From: Streptomyces chattanoogensis
Lineage (GTDB): Bacteria > Actinomycetota > Actinomycetes > Streptomycetales > Streptomycetaceae
DNA: 64,000 nucleotides
Direction of reading: 5' to 3'
Assembly: GCF_001294335.1 (NCBI RefSeq)
Contig: NZ_LGKG01000147.1
Location: 1 to 64,000, forward strand
In this document: piece after piece, positions 53,001 through 60,248 of the stretch
How positions within the stretch are numbered: position 1 is the first letter of the stretch
How the letters are laid out: every line of letters begins with the position of its first letter
The notes under the pieces: model-generated
The model's database searches: none
What the model was told of the DNA's origin: nothing
Seen by the model: only the letters and a program-made list of their open reading frames with translations
Translations under genes and position numbers: made by a program

Positions 53001-56000
53001 GTCGCAGCTCACGGTCGGTGTGCTGGTGCCAGAAGCCGTCCACCGCCCAGAACCAGGGGAGCAGGGCCTCGGGGCTGTGACTCTCGATGCTCAGGAGACG
53101 GCCATGGGGGGCCAGGAGGGTGGTGATCCGTTCCAGGGCGGCGGTGAGGTCCTTGCTGGTGTGGAGCGCGTTGGCGGCCACCACGAGATCGAAGCAACCC
53201 TCGGTCAGGCCCTGTTCTCCCGGTTCCTCGTCGAGATCGAAGGTGCGGTACTGCACGAAGTCGTACCGTGCGAAGCGCTGTTCGGCTCGGGGGAGGAAGA
53301 TCGCGGAAAGGTCGGTGTACAGGTAGGTGGTCCGGTCGGCCGGCAGGACGGGGAGCAGGGCGCTGGTGAGGCCGCCGGTCCCGGCCCCGACTTCGAGGAT
53401 GCGCAGTGGTCGGTCGGCCGGCCAACGTCGGGCCATCTCGCCGACGAGCGCCTGCGCGATGCGGTTGTGGAAACGGCAGAAGGGCGCGGTGTCGTAGAAC
53501 AGCTCCAGGAGGTATCCCGCCCCCTCCCCGGTCAGCATCTCCAACGGGTCGCATTCGCCGCGGAGCAGCAGCAGGATCTGCGAGGCGTTGCGCACCGCCA
53601 GGGCTGCCTCGTTTCCCCAGGCGGTGAACTCTGATGTGAAGAGCATGGGAGGTGACTGAAGCGCGGCGGGTGTCAGCGCCCAGTGCCCGGGTGCCACCGC
53701 GGTGACGAGACCGTGCCGCTCCAGAACCGGCAGCGTCAGCTCGCACACGGGAAGGTGCTTCTCCAGCATCCCCGCCGCGGTCAGGTCTGCCGGCGTGAAG
53801 GGCGCGGCGGGATCGGGCAGGAGCTCCGCCAAGGCGGCTGCGAGGCAGGCCACGAAGTACTGTTGGGTCCTTTCCGTCGCCTCGGCGGGCTTCAACGGCC
53901 GGAATGCCCGGCGCAGTTCCGCGATCCGTTCCCCGCAGGCGGTGGCGATCAGCCGGGAGGCGGGAAGGGGGCTCGGCGCGGCCGGGGCGTCGTGGTGCGG
54001 GGCGGCGCGGAGCACGGTGTGATGCCGGGTCACGGGCGCGTACACGGGGCTGGCAAAGCGGCGCATACGGCAGCCTTCCAGCTCGACGGTGACGGTGCCG
54101 TCCTCGTCGGTGATGACGATGTCCCAGCACACTTCGGACGGCGTACGGGACCGCTCGCGTACGTACGCAAAGCCCTGGGCGGAGGGAGCACGCCAGACCT
54201 GAACGGCTCCGATCGCCGTCGGCAGGTAGACGTCACCGTCGGCGGCGACGCCCTCCATCAACGGCGCACCTGCCTGCAGTGCACCGTCGACCACCGCGGG
54301 GTGCGCCGTGAACTTCCGCTGCGGCTCCTGTTGTTGATAGGCGGCCAGCACCTCACCCGGCCCGGCGTGCAGTTCGGTCAGGACGCGGAACGTGGGGCCG
54401 TACGCCAGCCCGCGCTCGGCCAGCATCGCGTACTGGTCGGCGGCGGCGGTGCGCCGGGTGCAGCGGGCCCGGATTCCGGCCAGGTCCAGGGGGCCGGGGG
54501 CGCTGCCGATGCGTTGACGGACCCGGGCGCGCACATGCGGCCGCGGGTCGCCGGCGCCCTCGTCGGTGCTGGTGATGGCCGCCACTCCGTCGTCCGGGTT
54601 CAGCGCGAGCTGAGTGTGGACGCTGGAGGCTTCGGCCCAGGGGATGGTCAGCGGACTGATGATCTCCATCCGGTCCACCGACACCGCCGTTCCCAGCGCC
54701 CGTTCGCCCGCGGCCAGGAGCATCTCCAGGTACGCGGCGGCCGGCATGACCACGGACCCGGCGAGCTTGTGGTCGGCCATCCAGGGCACCAGCACCGGTT
54801 CGACGGCGCCGTGCCACAGCGGATGCGGGCCGGGCATCCGCTCCCCCAGCAGGGGGTGTTCCACCTGGCCGTTGCCGCTGGTGCGTACCCAGTCGTGCGG
54901 GGTGGCGTTCCAGTGGCGTTCGCGCTGCCAGGGGTAGGCGGGGAGGTCCACCACCTGGCCCGGGCGGGGGAAGTACCTGGTCCAGTCGATGTCGGCGCCG
55001 GCGGCCATGGTGGCTTCAACCGCCCTGTGCAGTGCCCGGCCGCCGTCCGTCGCGCGCCGCAGCGTGGGTACGACGGCCGCGGTCCCGGGGCGGGCCCGGC
55101 CGGTGATCCGGCGCAGATAGGACCGCAGGACGGGGTGCGGCCCGACCTCGACGAAGACGTCCGCGCCCTCCTCCACGGCGGCCTCGACGGCGGGGCCGAA
55201 CCGCACGGGCTCGCGCACGTTCCGCCACCAGTAGGCGGCATCGAGCTCGCTGCCGTCGAGCCGCTGCCCCGTCACCGTGGAGTACATCGGGATGCGGGTC
55301 GGTGACGGGGCCAGGCCGTCCAAGCCCCGCAGCAGCGGTTCGCGGAGGGGGTCCATGGCGGTGCTGTGGAAGGCGTAGTCCAGCTCCAGCACCGTGCAGG
55401 CGGTGTCCTGGGCGCTCATGTCTGCGGCCAGGCGCAGGAGCTCGGCCTCGGGGCCCGAGACGGTCACGTCCCGGTCCGAGTTGACCGCCGCGACCTCCAA
55501 CCCCGGGTATTGCACGAGGACTTCGTTGGCATTTTCCGGTGGCAGGGCGAGCGCCGCCATCCGGCCGCTCCCGGCGGTCTCCGCCTGGACTCGGGAGCGC
55601 TCGGCGACGACCCGCGCCGCCTGCTCCAGGTCGAGTGCCCCGGACACGTGGGCGGCGGCCACTTCGCCCACGCTGTGGCCGAGCACGACGATGGGGGTGA
55701 TGCCGCGCTCACGCAGCGCGGCCGTTACGGCGACCTGCACGGCGAACAGCAGCGGCTGGGCCACCTCGGTCGCGGCCAGCTCGGCGTCCGTGACCGTGCC
55801 CAGCCTCTCCGCCACCGACCAGCCCAGATGGGGCAGCAGTGCCGCGTCCACGGCCGCCAGGGCGGTGCGGAAGGCGCCGTCGCCGTCGAGGAGGCCGGTG
55901 CCCATGCCCGCCCACTGCGACCCGTTGCCGGAGAAGACGAACGCGACCCGGCCGTGCTCCGTCGCCTCACCGACCGCCCCGCCGCGCTCCTCTTGCGCCG

Positions 56001-57576
56001 CCTCGGCCTCATCGCCCGGGAACGTCGCCACCAGCCGCTCTGCCGCCTCGCGCGGTCCGTCCGCGAGTACCACCGCCCGGTGCCGGTGCGTACCGCGCCG
56101 CAGGGTCGCGGTATAGGCGAGGTCGTAGAACTCATCGGGCTCGGCCCCCGACAGCCGCTCCGCCATACGGGCCACGGCCTGACGGAGCGCCTGTGGGGTA
56201 CGCGCCGATACGAGTACCGGGCGGGCGGCATCCGCCGCCTGCGCCGCCGCCCCCGCGACATCCGGCACCGCCGGCGCGGTGCCGACGATGACATGGGCGT
56301 TGGCACCTCCGAAGCCGAAGGAGTTGACGCCCACCACCGGCCGCGAGGCCGGCGGCAGGGGCAGGGCGCGGTCCACCGGTGCCAGGTTCAGCCCGGCGAA
56401 ATCGATGTCCGGGTTCGCCGGCCGGGTGTGCAGCGAGGCAGGAGCGGTACCGTGACGCAGCACCAGCAGCGCCTTGAGCAGCCCGGCGATGCCGGAGGCG
56501 GGTTCCAGGTGGCCCAGGTTCGATTTCACCGAACCGATCGGCAGCGCCCCCGTCCGCCGCCGGACCCCCAGCGCACGGCCGATGGAGCGGCACTCGGCCG
56601 GGTCTCCCACCAGGGTGCCGGTGCCGTGCGCTTCCAGATACACCAACTCGTCCGGGGCGACGCCCGCTTGCTCGTACACCTCTCTCAACAGGTCTTCCTG
56701 CGCTTCGGGGTTGGGCAGGGAGACACCCGGCGTGCGGCCGTCGCTGTTGGATCCGCTGCCGAGGATCACCCCGTGCACCCGGTCGCCGTCGGCCCGCGCG
56801 TCCGCCAGTTTCTTGAGGACGACCAGCCCGCCGCCCTCGGCCCGTACAAAACCGTCCGCCTCGGCGGAGAAGGCGGCGCACTTGCCCCGCATCGAGAGCA
56901 TGGACGCCTGGGAGAACCCCACGTAGTGGTACGGACTGAGCAGCATGTTCACCCCGGCGCACAGCGCCGTGCTGCTGGTGCCGTCCCACAGCGTGCGGCA
57001 GGCCAGGTCCAGCGCCACCAGCGAGGACGAACAGGCCGTGTCGATAGCCATACTGGGGCCGCGCAGGTCCAGGCAGTGCGAGACGCGGTTGGCGGCGAGC
57101 GAGGACGCGCCCCCCGACATGGTGTAGCCGCTCACCGTACGCACCCTCATCAGCTGCAGGGCACCGTAAGAGGCATCGGAGATCCCGACGTACACCGCGG
57201 TGTCCGACCCGGCCAATGCGCGCGGGGAGATCGCGGCGTTGTCCAGGGCCTCAGCCGCCAGCTCGAGCACCAGCCGATGTTGAGGGTCCATCTGCACGGC
57301 CTCTCTCGGCGTGATGCCGAAGTACTCGGCGTCGAAGGAGGCGACATCGGAGAGGAAGCCGCCCGCGGCGGTATAGCTCTTGCCGGTGCGCGGCATGCTC
57401 GTATCGATGAACCGGGTGGCGTCGAACCGTTCGGCGGGCGCTTCACCGACCAGGTCCCGGCCCTCTTCCAGCGCTTGCCACAACCCGTCCACATCGCTGA
57501 TGTCACCGGGCAAACGGCAGGCGGCTCCCACAATGGCGATCGGCTGGTACCGGTCAGGGGCGTTGCTGGCGCTCAT
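50029..57576 (-). CDS. Stand-alone highly reducing type I PKS, KS-AT-DH-MT-ER-KR-ACP
   Basis: This single 2515-residue polypeptide contains one full reducing module. KS (about 10-430): DTACSSS, EAHGTGT and SNLGHLEPASG. AT (about 550-860): GHSVGE serine about 635, with YAFHS suggesting malonyl-CoA. DH (about 915-1205): HKLAGSVVMP, His about 936, and VVDGALQ. C-methyltransferase (about 1290-1640): ILEVGAGTGGLT. ER (about 1790-2110): LNYRDIM and VHGGAGGVGLA. KR (about 2130-2330): ITGGLSGFG, HLDDA and a catalytic tyrosine in APYAAGN. ACP: GMDSLM, Ser about 2435. No loading domain, docking domain or thioesterase is present. The MT-ER-KR order is that of fungal iterative PKSs and some bacterial lipid synthases, so iterative use to make a methyl-branched, reduced acyl chain is likely. 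GAGGAA precedes the ATG at 57576. Confidence 0.9.
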   Translation of the reverse strand: MSASNAPDRYQPIAIVGAACRLPGDISDVDGLWQALEEGRDLVGEAPAERFDATRFIDTSMPRTGKSYTAAGGFLSDVASFDAEYFGITPREAVQMDPQHRLVLELAAEALDNAAISPRALAGSDTAVYVGISDASYGALQLMRVRTVSGYTMSGGASSLAANRVSHCLDLRGPSMAIDTACSSSLVALDLACRTLWDGTSSTALCAGVNMLLSPYHYVGFSQASMLSMRGKCAAFSAEADGFVRAEGGGLVVLKKLADARADGDRVHGVILGSGSNSDGRTPGVSLPNPEAQEDLLREVYEQAGVAPDELVYLEAHGTGTLVGDPAECRSIGRALGVRRRTGALPIGSVKSNLGHLEPASGIAGLLKALLVLRHGTAPASLHTRPANPDIDFAGLNLAPVDRALPLPPASRPVVGVNSFGFGGANAHVIVGTAPAVPDVAGAAAQAADAARPVLVSARTPQALRQAVARMAERLSGAEPDEFYDLAYTATLRRGTHRHRAVVLADGPREAAERLVATFPGDEAEAAQEERGGAVGEATEHGRVAFVFSGNGSQWAGMGTGLLDGDGAFRTALAAVDAALLPHLGWSVAERLGTVTDAELAATEVAQPLLFAVQVAVTAALRERGITPIVVLGHSVGEVAAAHVSGALDLEQAARVVAERSRVQAETAGSGRMAALALPPENANEVLVQYPGLEVAAVNSDRDVTVSGPEAELLRLAADMSAQDTACTVLELDYAFHSTAMDPLREPLLRGLDGLAPSPTRIPMYSTVTGQRLDGSELDAAYWWRNVREPVRFGPAVEAAVEEGADVFVEVGPHPVLRSYLRRITGRARPGTAAVVPTLRRATDGGRALHRAVEATMAAGADIDWTRYFPRPGQVVDLPAYPWQRERHWNATPHDWVRTSGNGQVEHPLLGERMPGPHPLWHGAVEPVLVPWMADHKLAGSVVMPAAAYLEMLLAAGERALGTAVSVDRMEIISPLTIPWAEASSVHTQLALNPDDGVAAITSTDEGAGDPRPHVRARVRQRIGSAPGPLDLAGIRARCTRRTAAADQYAMLAERGLAYGPTFRVLTELHAGPGEVLAAYQQQEPQRKFTAHPAVVDGALQAGAPLMEGVAADGDVYLPTAIGAVQVWRAPSAQGFAYVRERSRTPSEVCWDIVITDEDGTVTVELEGCRMRRFASPVYAPVTRHHTVLRAAPHHDAPAAPSPLPASRLIATACGERIAELRRAFRPLKPAEATERTQQYFVACLAAALAELLPDPAAPFTPADLTAAGMLEKHLPVCELTLPVLERHGLVTAVAPGHWALTPAALQSPPMLFTSEFTAWGNEAALAVRNASQILLLLRGECDPLEMLTGEGAGYLLELFYDTAPFCRFHNRIAQALVGEMARRWPADRPLRILEVGAGTGGLTSALLPVLPADRTTYLYTDLSAIFLPRAEQRFARYDFVQYRTFDLDEEPGEQGLTEGCFDLVVAANALHTSKDLTAALERITTLLAPHGRLLSIESHSPEALLPWFWAVDGFWHQHTDRELRPSSVLLPREAWPPLLERCGFTDIVQTGDDHESVLGSASVVLATAPGRARVLPPAPPAGSESAAYAIVTEAPAEEPLANSLAELLAAGGRHAVCRVQADEDVRERSRGIGESAEELHLVAILADGVPSGVGEFTEHSAQRAALLCALARVQESRAPHGRTWLWLVTRPSGALPSPERPQVPADAAAWGVGRTLGNEYPDLAVRRISLDRSGTSADDACRLARELLAPSDEDEIVLTLGGRFVPRETPLPATPARAPDHYALDARSPGLFYDLGWKEAEPPTVGAGEVAVAVRAAALNYRDIMSVTGLLPAEASEGTLHSAPGMECAGTVTAVGPEVSAVAVGDRVLGFAPSALASHVTTLAQGLWHLPDGMSFEAAAALPVAFCTVHYSLEHLARLQAGETVLVHGGAGGVGLAALQLAQMRGAHLIATAGNETKRELLRFLGAEHVLDSRSLDFAAEIKHLTGGNGVDVVINSLAGEAIGRSLELLRPGGRFIELGKRDMYENKPLSLAPFRNDLAFFGVDLLALMHRPDTALALVDEVGERVRSGAYRPLPHTVFPAARVREAFELMQHSRHIGKVVVAFDPLDEPVTVETHPARPVLDPDGTYLITGGLSGFGAATAHWLAERGARHLALAGRRGAAAPEAPALLEALTRRGVHATAHATDCTDIESMRALLDGIDAGGHPLRGVVHCAMHLDDAPLSELSEERFAAVLAPKAGGALVLDRLTRDRRLDLFLLISSDTAYVGNVQQAPYAAGNLFLEALVRQRRAAGLPAQAIAWGALGETGYVVRNNLAAQLSALGLEPLSLRDAFAAADDLLTRDTPVAGAGRYNWGRCRGLVPTLDAPRHSLLVPTYTETGGRSREEILAALAALPPEEARAAVQDAITQVLAKVMQLAPDALDPHRRLDEYGMDSLMAAELLMALRHQFDLDIPPMELLRSGGTIDGLTTLLHLRLGLNNDQTSAAAEPAPAAGQLPTQKSVTTAFVSALEAQR

Positions 57577-57904
57577 ACGCGTTCCTCACATGGTGCCGGG
57601 GGTCGAATGAGGGGGAGAGTCAGCGGTTCTGAGGCACCGTCATTCATCCGGCGCGAAGGGCGCGCACTCGGAGACGGAGACGTACGCTGCTCGGCGTCGC
57701 CGCCGCCCAGTGGCGTCGGCAGTTCAATGCGCCAAGAAATCCAGGAACGACACGAGGGGCATAACTCCGCATCGGCTCACATCGACACCAGCATCGTGAA
57801 GCGATGCCCATCGCCGAGCGGCGTTTTCGCCTGGGTCAGTGGGGGTTGGGCAGCGTCGCGGTGACGCTGCCCGAATAGTCCTGTCTCAGGAGTGAAGCCC
57901 GCTA
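57577..57904. other. Intergenic region: PKS promoter and terminator of the RTX gene
   Basis: This 328-base region holds the upstream sequence of the PKS gene. Its far end carries a perfect hairpin (57848-57872) that lies downstream of the RTX-protein gene. No coding frame was accepted. Confidence 0.45.
57848..57872 (-). terminator. Hairpin terminator after the RTX-repeat gene
   Basis: A perfect 10-bp stem, GGGCAGCGTC (57848-57857) with GACGCTGCCC (57863-57872), has loop GCGGT and lies 33 bases beyond the stop of the minus-strand gene. Confidence 0.75.
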
Positions 57905-58936
57905 CTACGGCGCTTCGCAGTTGGTCTTTGTTTCAAGGTTGATGCAGGTGTCGAAGTCCGCGCCGCCGTCTCCGTTGTCGCCCGGTGGAGTGGCAGGCGG
58001 ACCGCCGTCCAGGATGTCGTTTCCGTCGCCGCCGCGGAGCTTGTCGTTGCCGCCGAAGACGATATTGGCCCCATCACCCGCGAGGTTGTCGTTCCCGTCG
58101 TTCCCGTTGAGTGTGTCGCTGCCGCCGTTGAGGACGCCGGCGCCGTCTCCACTGAGATTGTCATTGCCGAGGCCGCCGCTGAGGGTGTCATCGCCGGCGT
58201 TCACGACGTTGAGCCCGTCGCCCTCCGCCTCGTCGTTGTCCGCGCCGCCCTCGATCTCGTCGTTGCCCCCGTTCGCGACACTGACCCCGTCGCCGGTGAT
58301 CCCGTCGATACCGGGACCGCCCTCGATGTGGTCGTCGCCGCCGGTGAAGGCCGTGCCATCGCCCGCGATCGTGTCGTTGCCGCTGCCGCCGAAGAGGGAG
58401 TCGTCACCGCCCGTTCCGGTCACCAGACCGCCACCGAAGTCGCCTGCGATGGAGTCGTCACCGGCCTCGCCGAAGATCATGTCCTTGCCGCCGACCCCTG
58501 TGGCCGCGGCGGTCGTGTCCCCGGTCATCTGATCCGCACCGTCTCCGCCGTGCAGCTCGTCATTGCCGTGCGGGCCCGTAGGCGAGGTGTTCGCGTCGCC
58601 TTCTATCCGGTCCAGGCCGTCGTCGCCGCTCGCCCAGTCGTCACCGCGCCCCGCAGAGATCGTGTCGTTTCCCTCGTTGCCGCAGATCGTGTCGTTCCCG
58701 TCGACGCCGCGAATGGTGTCGTCGCCGCCGAGCCCGACGATCACGTCATTTCCTGAGGTGCCGTTGATCACGTCCGCGCCGGATGTGCCGATGATCGTCG
58801 GACTCTTGCCGTTGCACCGCACCTCCTGAAGCTCAACCGCGTAGGCGTTCAACGGCATGAACAACACCACCAGCGCAGCTGCCGTCCCGAGCGGAAGAAT
58901 TCTTCCCACGCGTCCAGTTACGAAAGTTCTCGCCAT
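57905..58936 (-). CDS. Secreted RTX-type calcium-binding repeat protein
   Basis: This 343-residue protein has an N-terminal signal peptide (LPLGTAAALVVLFMPLNAYA) followed by about 300 residues of GGxGxDxux-type nonapeptide repeats (GGDDTIRGVDGNDTICGNEG; GGLGNDNLSGDGAG; GGNDKLRGGDGNDILDGG), which form calcium-binding beta-rolls. Several repeats are spaced by longer loops (about 25 residues) with DG(T/V/A) inserts, an irregular pattern compared with toxin RTX proteins. The end has a cysteine pair (DTCINLETKTNCEAP). The ATG at 58936 has GAGGAG upstream. It is likely extracellular and structural or calcium-sequestering; no enzymatic domain is present. Confidence 0.85.
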   Translation of the reverse strand: MARTFVTGRVGRILPLGTAAALVVLFMPLNAYAVELQEVRCNGKSPTIIGTSGADVINGTSGNDVIVGLGGDDTIRGVDGNDTICGNEGNDTISAGRGDDWASGDDGLDRIEGDANTSPTGPHGNDELHGGDGADQMTGDTTAAATGVGGKDMIFGEAGDDSIAGDFGGGLVTGTGGDDSLFGGSGNDTIAGDGTAFTGGDDHIEGGPGIDGITGDGVSVANGGNDEIEGGADNDEAEGDGLNVVNAGDDTLSGGLGNDNLSGDGAGVLNGGSDTLNGNDGNDNLAGDGANIVFGGNDKLRGGDGNDILDGGPPATPPGDNGDGGADFDTCINLETKTNCEAP

Positions 58937-59726
58937 GATGGACTCCTCAATCTCCATCCCTCCGTAACTCGAAAGTGTCACTCGTGCACTGTCGTGTAAA
59001 CAGCCCTATCGACAATGACAAAATACTTCCGCATATGGCTGGTTGCGGGGGATAGGGGAATCGTTTTTCTTCCATTTCCTCAAGCGCCGGAAGAACTCCC
59101 GTTCGTCGAATATCTGCGACCACATACATTAGCCCGAAATGCAGGTTCCTCTCCCCGGTACGCGGGAACCTGCCGTCGTTATCGACAGGGGGTGCCGGCC
59201 GTGCCGGGGTGACAGGAACTGCCACGCCGGAGAACGGTGCCTGGCGGGTGGGCAGGTCGCCGCGGTCTCGAGGTTTCGGGGTTTCGGGGTTTCGGGGTCT
59301 CGAGGTTTCGGGGTTTCGAGTTCAGCGTGGGGGCAGGAGACACGGTGAAGATCAGGTGCCAGTCAAGGGTGGAGCGCGTCGCGACGTCGAGTGTGATCGT
59401 GAGGTCGACGTTGTACGTGTCGTTCATCGCGACGTCGAAGGTCAAGACGGCCTGTTGCCGTGCCACCCGGGTGCCCGAGTAGGGTCGGGGGCTGCGTGAT
59501 GACTGACGGCTGCACCCTGGCGTCCTGGCCCTTGTGAGGGCATATGCGTACGTGCCCTACCCGGCCCCACCCGGGAAGGGCGCAGGGCATGCGCATGTAC
59601 GGGAACCTCCGTACGCACCGGGCACCGGGATGCGGCTCCGACGTCTCACGGGCAGTACGGCGGGCCCCCGGGTCCGTCCCCCCACACAAAGAGTCGCGCG
59701 TGCGCGGCCGCAGATCAGGAGCACCA
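58937..59726. other. Intergenic region of about 790 bases
   Basis: The left end is the upstream region of the RTX gene and is relatively AT-rich (58980-59130), so promoters probably lie there. The right part contains the octamer repeats at 59266-59320 and short low-complexity frames. Nothing coding is supportable. Confidence 0.45.
59266..59320 (+). repeat. Octamer tandem repeat TTTCGGGG/TCTCGAGG
   Basis: Seven 8-base units run head to tail: TCTCGAGG (59266), TTTCGGGG (59274, 59282, 59290), TCTCGAGG (59298), TTTCGGGG (59306) and a partial TTTCGAG (59314). There are no spacers, so this is not a CRISPR array. Confidence 0.95.
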
Positions 59727-60248
59727 GTGCAGGGCATCCCCCACATAGCCAGCACACCGCACGACGGGCGATTGTCGTCCGTACCCCCTGCCCGCAGGGA
59801 GCAGTACCCGGCGCAGCACCCGGGGCGGCACATGCCACAGCGCATGCCGTACCGGGTCGCGGCGCCCCGCGTGACCCCTGCGGCACGGCGTCCCCAGGCT
59901 GCCGCCGCCCAACTTCCCGTCTTCATCGACCAGTCGGGCTGGCGCCGGCGGGTGCTGCAAGGCGTGGCGCTGGCCGTGGGCTGCGCCTGCCTCGGGTATC
60001 TGCTGTTCGTCGGCACGCTGGTCAGCGGACTTCGGCAGTCCGTCGGCACGCACCCGCCGAGTATGAACGGACCGGCCGGACCGGTGTCTTCCCGCCCGCA
60101 CACCGCCAAGCCGCAGCACGGCCACGGCGCACCGGCCCGAGCCGAGGCCAACCGGCCGCCGGCCAGGGCCCACGCGGACCGCGAGAACCACCGCCGTCCG
60201 GCCTCCGCCAGACCCGTCCCGCCGACGACCGGAGGCCTGAGGCAGTGA
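59727..60248 (+). CDS. Membrane protein upstream of the processive glycosyltransferase
   Basis: This 173-residue protein has an N-terminal cytoplasmic part rich in Pro, Arg and Ala (about 70 residues), one membrane helix (about 80-103, VLQGVALAVGCACLGYLLFV) and a hydrophilic His/Pro/Arg-rich outer tail. The GTG at 59727 has AGGAG six bases upstream; the frame is open further left to 59544. It overlaps the next gene by four bases (GTGA), so it is probably an accessory subunit of that glycosyltransferase. No family is recognised. Confidence 0.65.
   Translation: MQGIPHIASTPHDGRLSSVPPARREQYPAQHPGRHMPQRMPYRVAAPRVTPAARRPQAAAAQLPVFIDQSGWRRRVLQGVALAVGCACLGYLLFVGTLVSGLRQSVGTHPPSMNGPAGPVSSRPHTAKPQHGHGAPARAEANRPPARAHADRENHRRPASARPVPPTTGGLRQ

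Noticed and set aside
59266..59320. CRISPR array
   Set aside because: Units are 8 bases with no spacers and no cas genes nearby.
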